Below are positions 5,766-12,560 of a stretch of 16,705 bases of DNA, piece by piece. The position numbers and the translations under genes are program-made. The notes under the pieces were generated by a model. That model was not told where the DNA came from. It was given only the letters and a program-made list of their open reading frames with translations, and searched no databases. The DNA lies in assembly GCA_020201415.1 (NCBI GenBank), contig JAIVGW010000219.1:1-16705 (forward strand), written 5' to 3'. Origin of the DNA: Lentisphaerota bacterium (GTDB taxonomy: Bacteria > Verrucomicrobiota > Kiritimatiellia > JAAZAB01). Numbering within the stretch: the first letter of the stretch is position 1; every line of letters starts with the position of its first letter.

Positions 5766-6921
5766 ACCCGGAAATCTGTTGATACGTGACGCGAAGGTTC
5801 TGCGCCCTGACGGCAAGTGCGATAAGGCGCAGGTGTTGATTGAGCAGGGACGCATCAGCGCCATCGACCAGAAAATCAGCCGTGCCACGACCACGCTGGA
5901 TGTCGACGGCGCCTACGTGGTGCCGGGCCTGATTGACCTGCACCTGCACGGCATCGGCTACGAATCCGCGGAAACATCGCTGGAGGACTTTGCTGCCATG
6001 GAGGCCCGAAACGGGGCTACCGCCTTCATGCCGGCGCTGTTCAGTCCGCCCAGGCATACCGCCGAGCTGATGCGCCGTCAGCGCCAGGCAACCGACGAGT
6101 TGCGCAGCGTACCGCAGGTGATCGGGTTCCGGCTCGAATCACCCTACCTGCACCATGCGGGGGGCGGGCTGGGCGATGACTTGGCGCCAATCAGCGATGA
6201 AACCACCGACATGTTGCTGGAGGCCGCCGGACCGCACCTCAAGATCTGGGACATTGCCCCGGATCTGGACAACGCCATTCCGCTCATTAAAAGATTGTCC
6301 AAGGCCGGTATCGTTTGCAGTATGGCGCACACCTGCGCGACCATCGAGCAGGCCCGCGCCGCCACGGATGCCGGCATGCGCATGGTGACCCATCTCTTCG
6401 ACACCTTTGCCTCGCCGGAAACGCGTCCGCCGGGAGTATATCCCGTGGCGTTGACGGATTACCTGCTGGTGGAAGACCGGCTCACCTGCGAGATTATTCC
6501 CGACGGCACGCATGTGCATCCGCTGCTGGTGGAAAAGACTTTCCGCTGTAAACCGCAGGGCCGGCTGCTGTTCGTTACGGACAGCCAGAATGGCGCCGGA
6601 CTGGAGCCGGGGGAATATGACCTGCCGCGCGGCTGGGGCCGGGTGCGCATTGAAGGACCCAATGACGGCGTGCGACTGATTGAACGCAACGTCCTATGCG
6701 GCAGCGCGCTCACGCCCATTGCCTGCTTCCGCAATGCCATACGCATGTTCGGCAGGGACATGGCCGCCGCCGCGCGCATCTGCGCGGAAACACCGGCTCA
6801 AGTGCTGGGCTTGAACAAGGGACGGATTGAGCCCGGACGCGATGCCGACATGCTGGTGTTGAGTCCCGAATACGATATTCTCTACACCATTGCCGCAGGA
6901 CGAATTGTTTACCGGCACTGA
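5758..6921 (+). CDS. NagA-like amidohydrolase (N-acetylglucosamine-6-phosphate deacetylase family)
   Basis: A 387-residue amidohydrolase with the NagA layout: a small beta domain, GLIDLHLHGIG with His62 and His64, Glu127 in FRLESPY, SMAHT with His191, MVTHLFDTF with His212, PDGTHVHP with His252, FVTDSQNG with catalytic Asp275, and the C-terminal NKGRIEPGRDADMLVL. Metal and catalytic positions are intact. Several substrate-side motifs differ: the usual GHLEGP is GFRLESP, the usual HLFNAM is HLFDTF, and the KGAH segment is replaced by AGGGLGDD. So a deacylase is likely, but N-acetylglucosamine-6-phosphate may not be the substrate. It starts inside the end of the reductase gene (ATGAGTGA overlap) with a good AAGGAG site. 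It converges with kamA across 5 bases. Confidence 0.82.
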   Translation: MSEPGNLLIRDAKVLRPDGKCDKAQVLIEQGRISAIDQKISRATTTLDVDGAYVVPGLIDLHLHGIGYESAETSLEDFAAMEARNGATAFMPALFSPPRHTAELMRRQRQATDELRSVPQVIGFRLESPYLHHAGGGLGDDLAPISDETTDMLLEAAGPHLKIWDIAPDLDNAIPLIKRLSKAGIVCSMAHTCATIEQARAATDAGMRMVTHLFDTFASPETRPPGVYPVALTDYLLVEDRLTCEIIPDGTHVHPLLVEKTFRCKPQGRLLFVTDSQNGAGLEPGEYDLPRGWGRVRIEGPNDGVRLIERNVLCGSALTPIACFRNAIRMFGRDMAAAARICAETPAQVLGLNKGRIEPGRDADMLVLSPEYDILYTIAAGRIVYRH

Positions 6922-6926
6922 TCCGA

Positions 6927-8123
6927 TTAATGCGCTGCCGGACCGCCGTTGGAGCGCGATCCGGCGCGTTCCATGGCCTGTAAACAGACCTCCGCCAGGG
7001 CGGGCGGCATGACCGGTTCATCAGCCGGCGCCGGCCAACCGGCGCTCATGGGACAGGGTAACGCCGGAGCGGCGGCCGGCTGCGCCACCTGCCGATAGAC
7101 AAAGCGTTGTCCCTCGTAGTTGCGCAACACCACTTCCCGGTCGTTGATGGCTTCGACATACTGTGGCAACAGGGGGATTTTCCCGCCGCCACCAGGCGCG
7201 TCAATCACGTAATGCGGCACCGCCAGTCCGGAAGTCCAGCCGCGCAACCCCTCGCGGATGATCTCCAGGCCCTTTTCCACCCGCGTCCGCAGGTGTTCGG
7301 TCCCGGCCACCATGTCGGCCTGATAAATATAATAAGGCCGCACACGACAGGCCAACAGCTTTCGCATCAGCTCGCGCATGACTACCGGATCATCATTTAC
7401 CCCGCGCAACAACACCGTCTGGTTCCCCAACGGAATGCCCGCATCGGCCAGCATCCCCAAAGCCCGGCGCGCCTCGGTCGTGATTTCATCGGGATGATTG
7501 AAATGCACATTCATATAGAGCGGATGGTATTTCTTAAGGATGCGCACCAGCCGGACGGTGATGCGTTGCGGCAGGAAACACGGCATGCGGCTGCCAATCC
7601 GGATTATCTCCACATGGGGGATGGCCCGCACACCTTTGAGAATGGTTTCCAGACGGGCATCGGACAGCATCAGCGGATCGCCGCCGGAGATGATCACATC
7701 GCGTATTTCCGGATGGGCCCTGATGTACTCAAGGCCGCGGGCAATAAAGCGCGGATGCATCTTGCGCACATCGCCGACCATGCGCTTGCGGGTGCAGAAG
7801 CGGCAGTAGGCGCCGCATTCATGCGACACCAAGAAGAGCACGCGGTCGGGATAGCGGTGCACAATGCCCGGCACGGGCGAATCCTGATCCTCGGACAGGG
7901 GGTCGTCCACCCCGGACGCATCCTGCAGTTCGCGGATATCCGGCACCACCTGGCGATAAAGGGCATCGCCCCGGGCCTTGATCAGGCCCAGATAATAAGG
8001 ATTGATACGTATGCGGAAGCGATCGGCCAGCCGCCGCACTTCCTCAACCTCCAGACCGAAAATTTCCGCCACCTCTTCCGCCGTCGTCAGACTCTTCTGC
8101 AGCAACTTACGCCACATTTCCAT
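6927..8123 (-). CDS. kamA: KamA-family radical SAM lysine 2,3-aminomutase
   Basis: A 398-residue radical SAM and PLP enzyme of the lysine 2,3-aminomutase family, converting L-lysine to beta-lysine. It has the cluster motif CGAYCRFC (Cys103, Cys107, Cys110), ISGGDPLML (145-153) for SAM binding, and PGGGGK with the PLP-binding Lys315. Both acidic residues that hold the lysine epsilon-amino group in the clostridial enzyme are present: Asp270 in YIYQADM and Asp308 in YVIDAPGG. In glutamate aminomutases these positions change, so lysine is the best substrate guess. After about residue 345 comes an Ala/Pro-rich tail of some 50 residues. AGGAAAGG precedes the ATG. It is the last gene of the four-gene operon, 26 bases after the acetyltransferase stop. 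No EF-P or EpmA gene is nearby, arguing against an EpmB role. Confidence 0.9.
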   Translation of the reverse strand: MEMWRKLLQKSLTTAEEVAEIFGLEVEEVRRLADRFRIRINPYYLGLIKARGDALYRQVVPDIRELQDASGVDDPLSEDQDSPVPGIVHRYPDRVLFLVSHECGAYCRFCTRKRMVGDVRKMHPRFIARGLEYIRAHPEIRDVIISGGDPLMLSDARLETILKGVRAIPHVEIIRIGSRMPCFLPQRITVRLVRILKKYHPLYMNVHFNHPDEITTEARRALGMLADAGIPLGNQTVLLRGVNDDPVVMRELMRKLLACRVRPYYIYQADMVAGTEHLRTRVEKGLEIIREGLRGWTSGLAVPHYVIDAPGGGGKIPLLPQYVEAINDREVVLRNYEGQRFVYRQVAQPAAAPALPCPMSAGWPAPADEPVMPPALAEVCLQAMERAGSRSNGGPAAH

Positions 8124-8149
8124 GGAACAATATCCTTTCCTGGTCTGCT

Positions 8150-8635
8150 TTATTTACACTGGAGGTATCTGCAATATATGATCCGGTCATCACCGGGACG
8201 GTAAAAATCGGGGATCCGCGCCTGTTCCTGATAGCCCGCCCGCAGGTAGAACTGCCGGGTAGGCAGGTATTTTTCCTGTGAAGAGGTTTCTATCAACACC
8301 AAGCGTCCATGTCTTTGCGCCACGAGGCTTTCAACACGCTCCAGCAGGGCCCGGCCATAACCCCGGCGCTGGGTCCGCGGATGCACGGCAATCCAATACA
8401 GATCATAAGTGCCTTCGGTCATGGGCGTGGGGCCGTAACAAACATAACCCGCCAAAGCGCCATCCTCCTCATCCAGGACCTCCACGATGTAATCACGCTG
8501 ATCGGGTTGTGTCAGGAAAATATCCATCAGCTCCAAAGCCACCTTTTCCTCTTCCTCGGTGAACATTTCCGTGGCACGGATCACCTGGCGCAGAGCCTCC
8601 ATCTCACCTGTATTTTGCAGGGGTCTGATTTTCAT
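8150..8635 (-). CDS. GNAT-family N-acetyltransferase
   Basis: A 161-residue single-domain GNAT protein, predicted to move an acetyl or other acyl group from CoA to an amine in the cytoplasm. It shows the beta4/motif A region DLYWIAVHPRTQRRGYGRAL with the CoA pyrophosphate loop QRRGYG (89-94), then LVLIETSSQEKYLPTRQFYL and AGYQEQARIPDFYRPGDD, the usual motif B and C-terminal strand. The longer open frame upstream only shadows the preceding gene; the start at 8635 is chosen because its ATG overlaps the TGA of the ligase gene (ATGA) and GAAAGG stands just before it. It is much shorter than AblB beta-lysine acetyltransferase, so if it acetylates beta-lysine or a beta-lysyl peptide it does so as a different subfamily. 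Confidence 0.87.
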   Translation of the reverse strand: MKIRPLQNTGEMEALRQVIRATEMFTEEEEKVALELMDIFLTQPDQRDYIVEVLDEEDGALAGYVCYGPTPMTEGTYDLYWIAVHPRTQRRGYGRALLERVESLVAQRHGRLVLIETSSQEKYLPTRQFYLRAGYQEQARIPDFYRPGDDRIIYCRYLQCK

Positions 8636-9654
8636 GGTTGACCTTTCCATCGCCGCAAAGCCGTCTGTGCCTGTCCCCGCCAGAAATCCGGGTAGGAGCG
8701 TCCTGTGGCCGCCCAGGCGCGGGCCAGTCCCGCGTCCGGCGCGGGGTCGGGATTGGGATTGGCTTCCAGCAGATAAAACCGGTTGCACGCATCCAGCCGG
8801 AAATCGAATCGGGCATAGCCGCGCAGCCCCAGGCAGTGCCAGGCACGCAAGGCCGCCCGACGCATGCCGACGGCGGCGGCCCGCGGCGCGGATGCAGGGC
8901 ATTGCGGCACGGTATGCCGGTAGCTGTCATGCTCCGGATGCCACTTGGCCTGGTAACCGACTATCCGGGGCTGCCCCGCCGGAAAATCCTGGAAAACAAT
9001 TTCCGACAGCGGCAGCACCAGCGGCTCTTTTTCCTCAATAATCGCCACATTGAATTCGCGGCCGTCAATATAATGCTCAACCAGGGCCGGCTGCGCATAG
9101 CGCCGAACCACCCGGCGGATGCGGTCTTCCAGTTGGCGCCGACCGTTCACAACCGATTCGTGGTAAACACCGATACCGCCGTCTTCAGCCACAGGCTTGA
9201 CGATCAGCGGGAAATGCAAAGGTCCGGGCACATCAGCGGCCCGGCGCGCCAGCCAGCCGGGCGGTGTCGCCACGCCGGCGGCCTGCAGCAGCAATTTGGC
9301 CTGGTACTTGTTCTGGCAGATACTCAAGGCTCGCGCAGTATTGCCGGTGAACGGCAATCCCAGCAACTCCCAGAGACCGGCCATGTGGGCCTCATGCCCC
9401 GGTCGACCGGCAAAGCCCTCGCACAGATTGACCAGCAACGCCGGCCGCCGGCGACGCAGGCGGCTGATCACGCCCGGCAGACTGGCGCCTACGGGAAACA
9501 TGACCGGCCGCCAGCCGCAGGCACGCACGGCGGCGGCGGCCCGTCTGGCAGCCGCGGCGGTCGCCAGTTCCGCCTGGGCCTCGGCGTTACGTCCGGCTAC
9601 GGGTATATAGGTATTATACACGATCGCCACGTGCATTCCGGGTGTTGGTTTCAT
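8632..9654 (-). CDS. D-Ala-D-Ala-ligase-like ATP-grasp enzyme B
   Basis: A 340-residue ATP-grasp protein with the D-alanine-D-alanine ligase fold. Landmarks: VNLCEGFAGRPGHEAHMAGL (75-94), LLGLPFTGN, the ATP lysine in PLIVKPVAEDGGIGV (Lys153), LVEHYIDGREFNVAII, ARFDFRLD (Asp284) and LLEANPNPD (Glu297, Asn299) for the two magnesium ions. The catalytic core is complete. Such enzymes phosphorylate a carboxylate and join it to an amine, making a dipeptide-like bond. The start is taken at the ATG at 9654, which shares its A with the upstream TGA; a TTG one codon earlier is the alternative. Neither has its own Shine-Dalgarno, so translation is probably coupled. A plain cell-wall Ddl is unlikely given the duplication and neighbours. 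Confidence 0.85.
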   Translation of the reverse strand: MKPTPGMHVAIVYNTYIPVAGRNAEAQAELATAAAARRAAAAVRACGWRPVMFPVGASLPGVISRLRRRRPALLVNLCEGFAGRPGHEAHMAGLWELLGLPFTGNTARALSICQNKYQAKLLLQAAGVATPPGWLARRAADVPGPLHFPLIVKPVAEDGGIGVYHESVVNGRRQLEDRIRRVVRRYAQPALVEHYIDGREFNVAIIEEKEPLVLPLSEIVFQDFPAGQPRIVGYQAKWHPEHDSYRHTVPQCPASAPRAAAVGMRRAALRAWHCLGLRGYARFDFRLDACNRFYLLEANPNPDPAPDAGLARAWAATGRSYPDFWRGQAQTALRRWKGQP

Positions 9655-10718
9655 CAAATAAGGCCATGCCGTTGAAGGGAGGTCTGAGTTACACGCATAA
9701 TCAGTTCGTCGTAACTGTAGCCGGCCGCGCGCGCCGCGGCCGGCAGGGCGGAATTGTCGCGTGGATCGGGCAGGATGCCCGGCAGCGGATTGAGTTCAAT
9801 GATTTTGGGATGTCCGGCGGCGTCCAGCCGCATGTCGATCCGGCACCAGTCGCGGATGCGCATCACCCGGGCCACCCGGAGAGCCAGCGCCCGGATTTCC
9901 TCCGCCAGTTGCTCCGGCACATCCGCCGGGCAGATGTGGATATTAAGGGGACGCGCCGGATCGTCCCAAACCCACTTGGCCTCATAGCCGTAAACCGGAT
10001 TGGCGCCGGCCGGCAGAACCGCATGATTGATTTCCACCAGCGGCAGGATTTCCCAGTCGGGGGCATTGCCCAGCAACCCCACGGTGAATTCCCGCCCCGG
10101 CAGGAATTCCTCCACCAGCGCCGGCTGGCGGTAAAGGTCGACCACCTCGCGCACTTTCGCCCGCAATTCCGCGGCGCTGCGCACCAGGCTGTCATTGCGG
10201 ATGCCCATGGAAGAACCTTCGCGGAGGGGCTTGACCAGGGCCGGCAAGGGAGCGCGCGTCAAAACCGCGGGATCGCAGGCAGCATCCGCCACCAGGAAGG
10301 CGGCCGTGGGAATGCCGTTGGCCGTCATCACCTCCTTGGCGCGAGCCTTATCCAGACAGATGCCCACCGTCAAGGCGTCCGAACCCAGGCATGGAATATC
10401 CAACATCTCACAAATAATCGGAACATGCGATTCGCGATTAAGCCCGCCGAAGCCCTCGGAAATGTTGAAAACAAAATCCGGCCGCGTCCGGCGCAAAAAC
10501 TCAAACACCTCCGCGTCACCTTCCGCACAGGTTACCTCGTAACACTGCCGTATCGCCGCCGCTACCGCGTCGATGGTGTCCTCCCCGTCATATTCCGCAA
10601 GCCAGTCCGGAGGCTCTTCCTCTCCGGCAACCGGCTCTGTCTGGCCTTGACCGGATTGGACTTCCTGGGCCTTCTGTTTGGAAGAATAGACCAGCGTGAC
10701 TCGCAATTTTGTCTTCAA
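9654..10718 (-). CDS. D-Ala-D-Ala-ligase-like ATP-grasp enzyme A
   Basis: A roughly 354-residue homologue of the next gene. It has VFNISEGFGGLNRESHVP (83-100), LGSDALTVGICLDKARAK, the ATP lysine in ALVKPLREGSSMGI (Lys163), LVEEFLPGREFTVGLLG, RIDMRLD (Asp295) and IIELNPLPGILP (Glu308, Asn310), so a working ligase is expected. An insert-like acidic stretch near residues 20-45 separates the first strand from the rest. The start is uncertain. TTG at 10718 begins the conserved LRVTLVYSS strand and has AAAGG nine bases ahead, so I prefer it; ATG at 10790 would add 24 residues and sit about 11 bases after the predicted transcription start. The ATG at 10838 overlaps the -35 box. First gene of the kamA operon. 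Confidence 0.82.
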   Translation of the reverse strand: MKTKLRVTLVYSSKQKAQEVQSGQGQTEPVAGEEEPPDWLAEYDGEDTIDAVAAAIRQCYEVTCAEGDAEVFEFLRRTRPDFVFNISEGFGGLNRESHVPIICEMLDIPCLGSDALTVGICLDKARAKEVMTANGIPTAAFLVADAACDPAVLTRAPLPALVKPLREGSSMGIRNDSLVRSAAELRAKVREVVDLYRQPALVEEFLPGREFTVGLLGNAPDWEILPLVEINHAVLPAGANPVYGYEAKWVWDDPARPLNIHICPADVPEQLAEEIRALALRVARVMRIRDWCRIDMRLDAAGHPKIIELNPLPGILPDPRDNSALPAAARAAGYSYDELIMRVTQTSLQRHGLI

Positions 10719-10807
10719 TCCCCGCGACCTTTCAGGTCCGCCAACCGGGACTGCCCCCGTCTTTTTCCCGGAAGCGGATGATACAACCATCCATTTTAGT
10801 TGCGGAC

Positions 10808-10835
10808 ATATTAAACATACACCGGGTGGTGTCAA
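10808..10835 (-). promoter_or_regulatory. Promoter for the ATP-grasp/GNAT/kamA operon
   Basis: A perfect TTGACA (10835-10830) and, 16 bases on, TAATAT (10813-10808; 4 of 6 matches) face the ligase genes. The -35 box starts 5 bases past the stop codon of the barrel gene, so the operon has its own promoter squeezed directly after its neighbour, with no terminator visible between them. Predicted transcription start is near 10801. Confidence 0.5.
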
Positions 10836-10840
10836 CATCT

Positions 10841-11344
10841 TTAAAAATAATGCCGCAAGCCCAGGCGCATACCGGCATTATGATTGCGGGCTCCGTCATG
10901 ATTGTCGGCAAATACATCTTCGCTGGCCAGGTCGTAATACAGTTCCGCAGCGATTGCCAGCGTCGGCGAAACAAAAAACTTCATGCCGGCCGCTCCATCA
11001 ATCAAAAGGTAATTGTCCTTGTAAAGCGAACCGAAATCGTACATCAGGCGCACGGCCAGATACGGCATGAACGCCGTGTAGGTGTCGAAATTGATCTCGC
11101 CGAAACCGCCCAGGCGGAAGCCCATGTCATGCCCGTCATAAATTACACCCATCAGACCGCCAACCTGGATGTTATCCATGATAAAATAACCCAGGGAGGG
11201 GTAAATGCTGAAATCCGTCTTGCCCTTGTAGTTGTCGAAAGTCAGCTGGCCCTGCAAACCCAGCTCCATGGTTTCTTCCTGTATTACCGCGCTGAAGCCG
11301 TTAAGCGCAACTGCCAGCATGACCAGTGAGATGATTTTCTTCAT
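10841..11344 (-). CDS. Small outer-membrane beta-barrel protein
   Basis: A 167-residue exported protein. The signal peptide is MKKIISLVMLAVALNGFSA with cleavage likely after FSA. The mature part alternates short amphipathic strands rich in Gly, Tyr and Phe (for example SIYPSLGYFIMDNIQVGGLM and YLAVRLMYDFG) with polar turns, about eight strands, and ends in GLRHYF, the aromatic C-terminus recognised by the BAM machinery. This is the layout of small OmpA-like or porin-like barrels; no specific family is recognised. The ATG at 11344 is preferred to the longer frame because it begins the signal peptide and follows AAGGGG. It is divergent from the larger barrel gene and lies just upstream of the kamA operon promoter. 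Confidence 0.75.
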   Translation of the reverse strand: MKKIISLVMLAVALNGFSAVIQEETMELGLQGQLTFDNYKGKTDFSIYPSLGYFIMDNIQVGGLMGVIYDGHDMGFRLGGFGEINFDTYTAFMPYLAVRLMYDFGSLYKDNYLLIDGAAGMKFFVSPTLAIAAELYYDLASEDVFADNHDGARNHNAGMRLGLRHYF

Positions 11345-11630
11345 GACTCTTACCCCTTGATTTTTTGCTTGAATTTCCGCCTGTGCGCTGCACTCCGATG
11401 AAATATACCACCCCCCCATCGCCGCCCCGCCCGGCACGTCCGGCCCCGGCGTTGACGCTTTTTCTTTTATTGCAGTGACTCCTTACTCCGTACTCATCTT
11501 TATGTCAAGATATTCTCTTCGTCAAGCAATCATTTTTACATTATGAAATTTATTTGACCGTGACGGATTTTCCGTTAGCCTTGCACGACACCATGGACCA
11601 ACCCAAACTCGCAGATGAAAGACTGGCAGC
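11345..11630. other. Divergent intergenic region between two barrel genes
   Basis: This 286-base gap holds control sequences for both barrel genes. It is AT-rich at 11455-11560. Two minus-facing boxes, TTGACG (11525-11520) and TTGACA (11508-11503), are 17 bases apart, and a plus-facing TTGACG lies at 11452-11457, but none has a good -10 partner. A perfect palindrome ACGGATTTTCCGT (11563-11575, 5-base arms) lies about 55 bases before the larger barrel gene and could be an operator. No RNA gene is evident. Confidence 0.3.
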
Positions 11631-12560
11631 ATGCAACGAATATCAGCCTTACACGTAAGCCTCATACACCGCTGGCCGTTATTGCCGGCGCTGCTGACCG
11701 GGCTGCTGGCCTGGAACACACCGCTTGGGGCACAGCCTGCCCGCCGGCTGGTGGACCGGCAGCCGCTGGCGGCGATCAGTTATACCTTGGAACACCAGGC
11801 CGGATTTCATTCCGACACCATCCCCAGTTTTGACCGGGTTCGGATGCATGAAACCGATCTGCAGGTCGGCTGGCCGCTCTGGCTGGGCGAACGCTGGCGA
11901 CTGTTCAACGGCCTGGGCTGGCACTGGTACCGGTTTGAATTCAGCGGCCCCGGCGCCGCGCTGGACAAGGATGTGTATGTTATCAATATGCCCTTCAGGT
12001 TGATGACGCCCGCGCCGGAAAACTGGAGTTTCATGTTCATGATCGCGCCGGGCCTGCAGAGCGACATGGGGCACCTGACCCTGGATGATGTGCGCCATGC
12101 TTTCCTGGGGATCGGCACTTACCGTTATTCCGAGGAATTGCGCATCTCCGTCGGCCTGGTCTATTCCCGTATATTCGGGAGTGAAATGCTTTTCCCCGCC
12201 GCCGGCTTGATTTGGGATCCCCGCCCGGAATGGCAGGTTAATCTGACGTTTCCGCGGCCGGCGGTGATTTACACGCCCACCTCGCGCCTGCGGCTGGCGG
12301 CAGGCCTGACGCCTTCGGGAAACGAATGGAACATTTCTCACGAATCCGCCGATGGCCAGTCGCGGGAATATGACCTGCGCTTCAAGGGTTACCGGATGGG
12401 CGTCAGCGCGGATTACCGGCTGACCGAACGTCTGGGACTGCGGGCGGCCGGCGGGCTGGTGCTGTTCCGCGACTACGAACTGCTGCTGGACAACCGCACT
12501 CTGTCGGACAACAGCGTGCGCGAAACATGGTTCCTACAGGTCGGCCTGGCGCTACACTGA
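11631..12560 (+). CDS. Outer-membrane beta-barrel protein, possibly DUF6268-like
   Basis: A 309-residue exported protein. Residues 1-34 form a signal peptide with a basic start, the core WPLLPALLTGLLAW and a likely site after PLGA. The remainder is a run of amphipathic strands with Trp/Tyr/Phe girdles, such as WRLFNGLGWHWYRFEFSG, VINMPFRLMTPAPENWSFMF and LGIGTYRYSEELRISVGLVY, and it ends with a strand WFLQVGLALH. This resembles the DUF6268 outer-membrane group of Bacteroidetes and PVC bacteria, but I cannot confirm it. Function is unknown; a surface or transport role is inferred. The ribosome site is weak. Its stop overlaps the convergent sulfatase gene by 9 bases. Confidence 0.7.
   Translation: MQRISALHVSLIHRWPLLPALLTGLLAWNTPLGAQPARRLVDRQPLAAISYTLEHQAGFHSDTIPSFDRVRMHETDLQVGWPLWLGERWRLFNGLGWHWYRFEFSGPGAALDKDVYVINMPFRLMTPAPENWSFMFMIAPGLQSDMGHLTLDDVRHAFLGIGTYRYSEELRISVGLVYSRIFGSEMLFPAAGLIWDPRPEWQVNLTFPRPAVIYTPTSRLRLAAGLTPSGNEWNISHESADGQSREYDLRFKGYRMGVSADYRLTERLGLRAAGGLVLFRDYELLLDNRTLSDNSVRETWFLQVGLALH

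Noticed and set aside
6927..8123. EpmB (EF-P lysine aminomutase) as the role of the KamA protein
   Set aside because: No EF-P or EpmA gene is adjacent, and the PGGGGK motif and the two substrate aspartates match free-lysine aminomutases.
7107..8204. A 365-codon plus-strand frame opposite kamA
   Set aside because: Antisense shadow; the minus strand encodes a complete radical SAM aminomutase.
8150..8635. Identification of the GNAT as AblB (beta-lysine N6-acetyltransferase)
   Set aside because: It is only 161 residues and shows a plain GNAT domain without the extra N-terminal part of AblB; context alone is not enough for the name.
9642..10781. A 379-codon plus-strand frame opposite the first ligase gene
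   Set aside because: Antisense shadow with His/Arg/Gln-rich unlikely protein composition; the ATP-grasp motifs lie on the minus strand.
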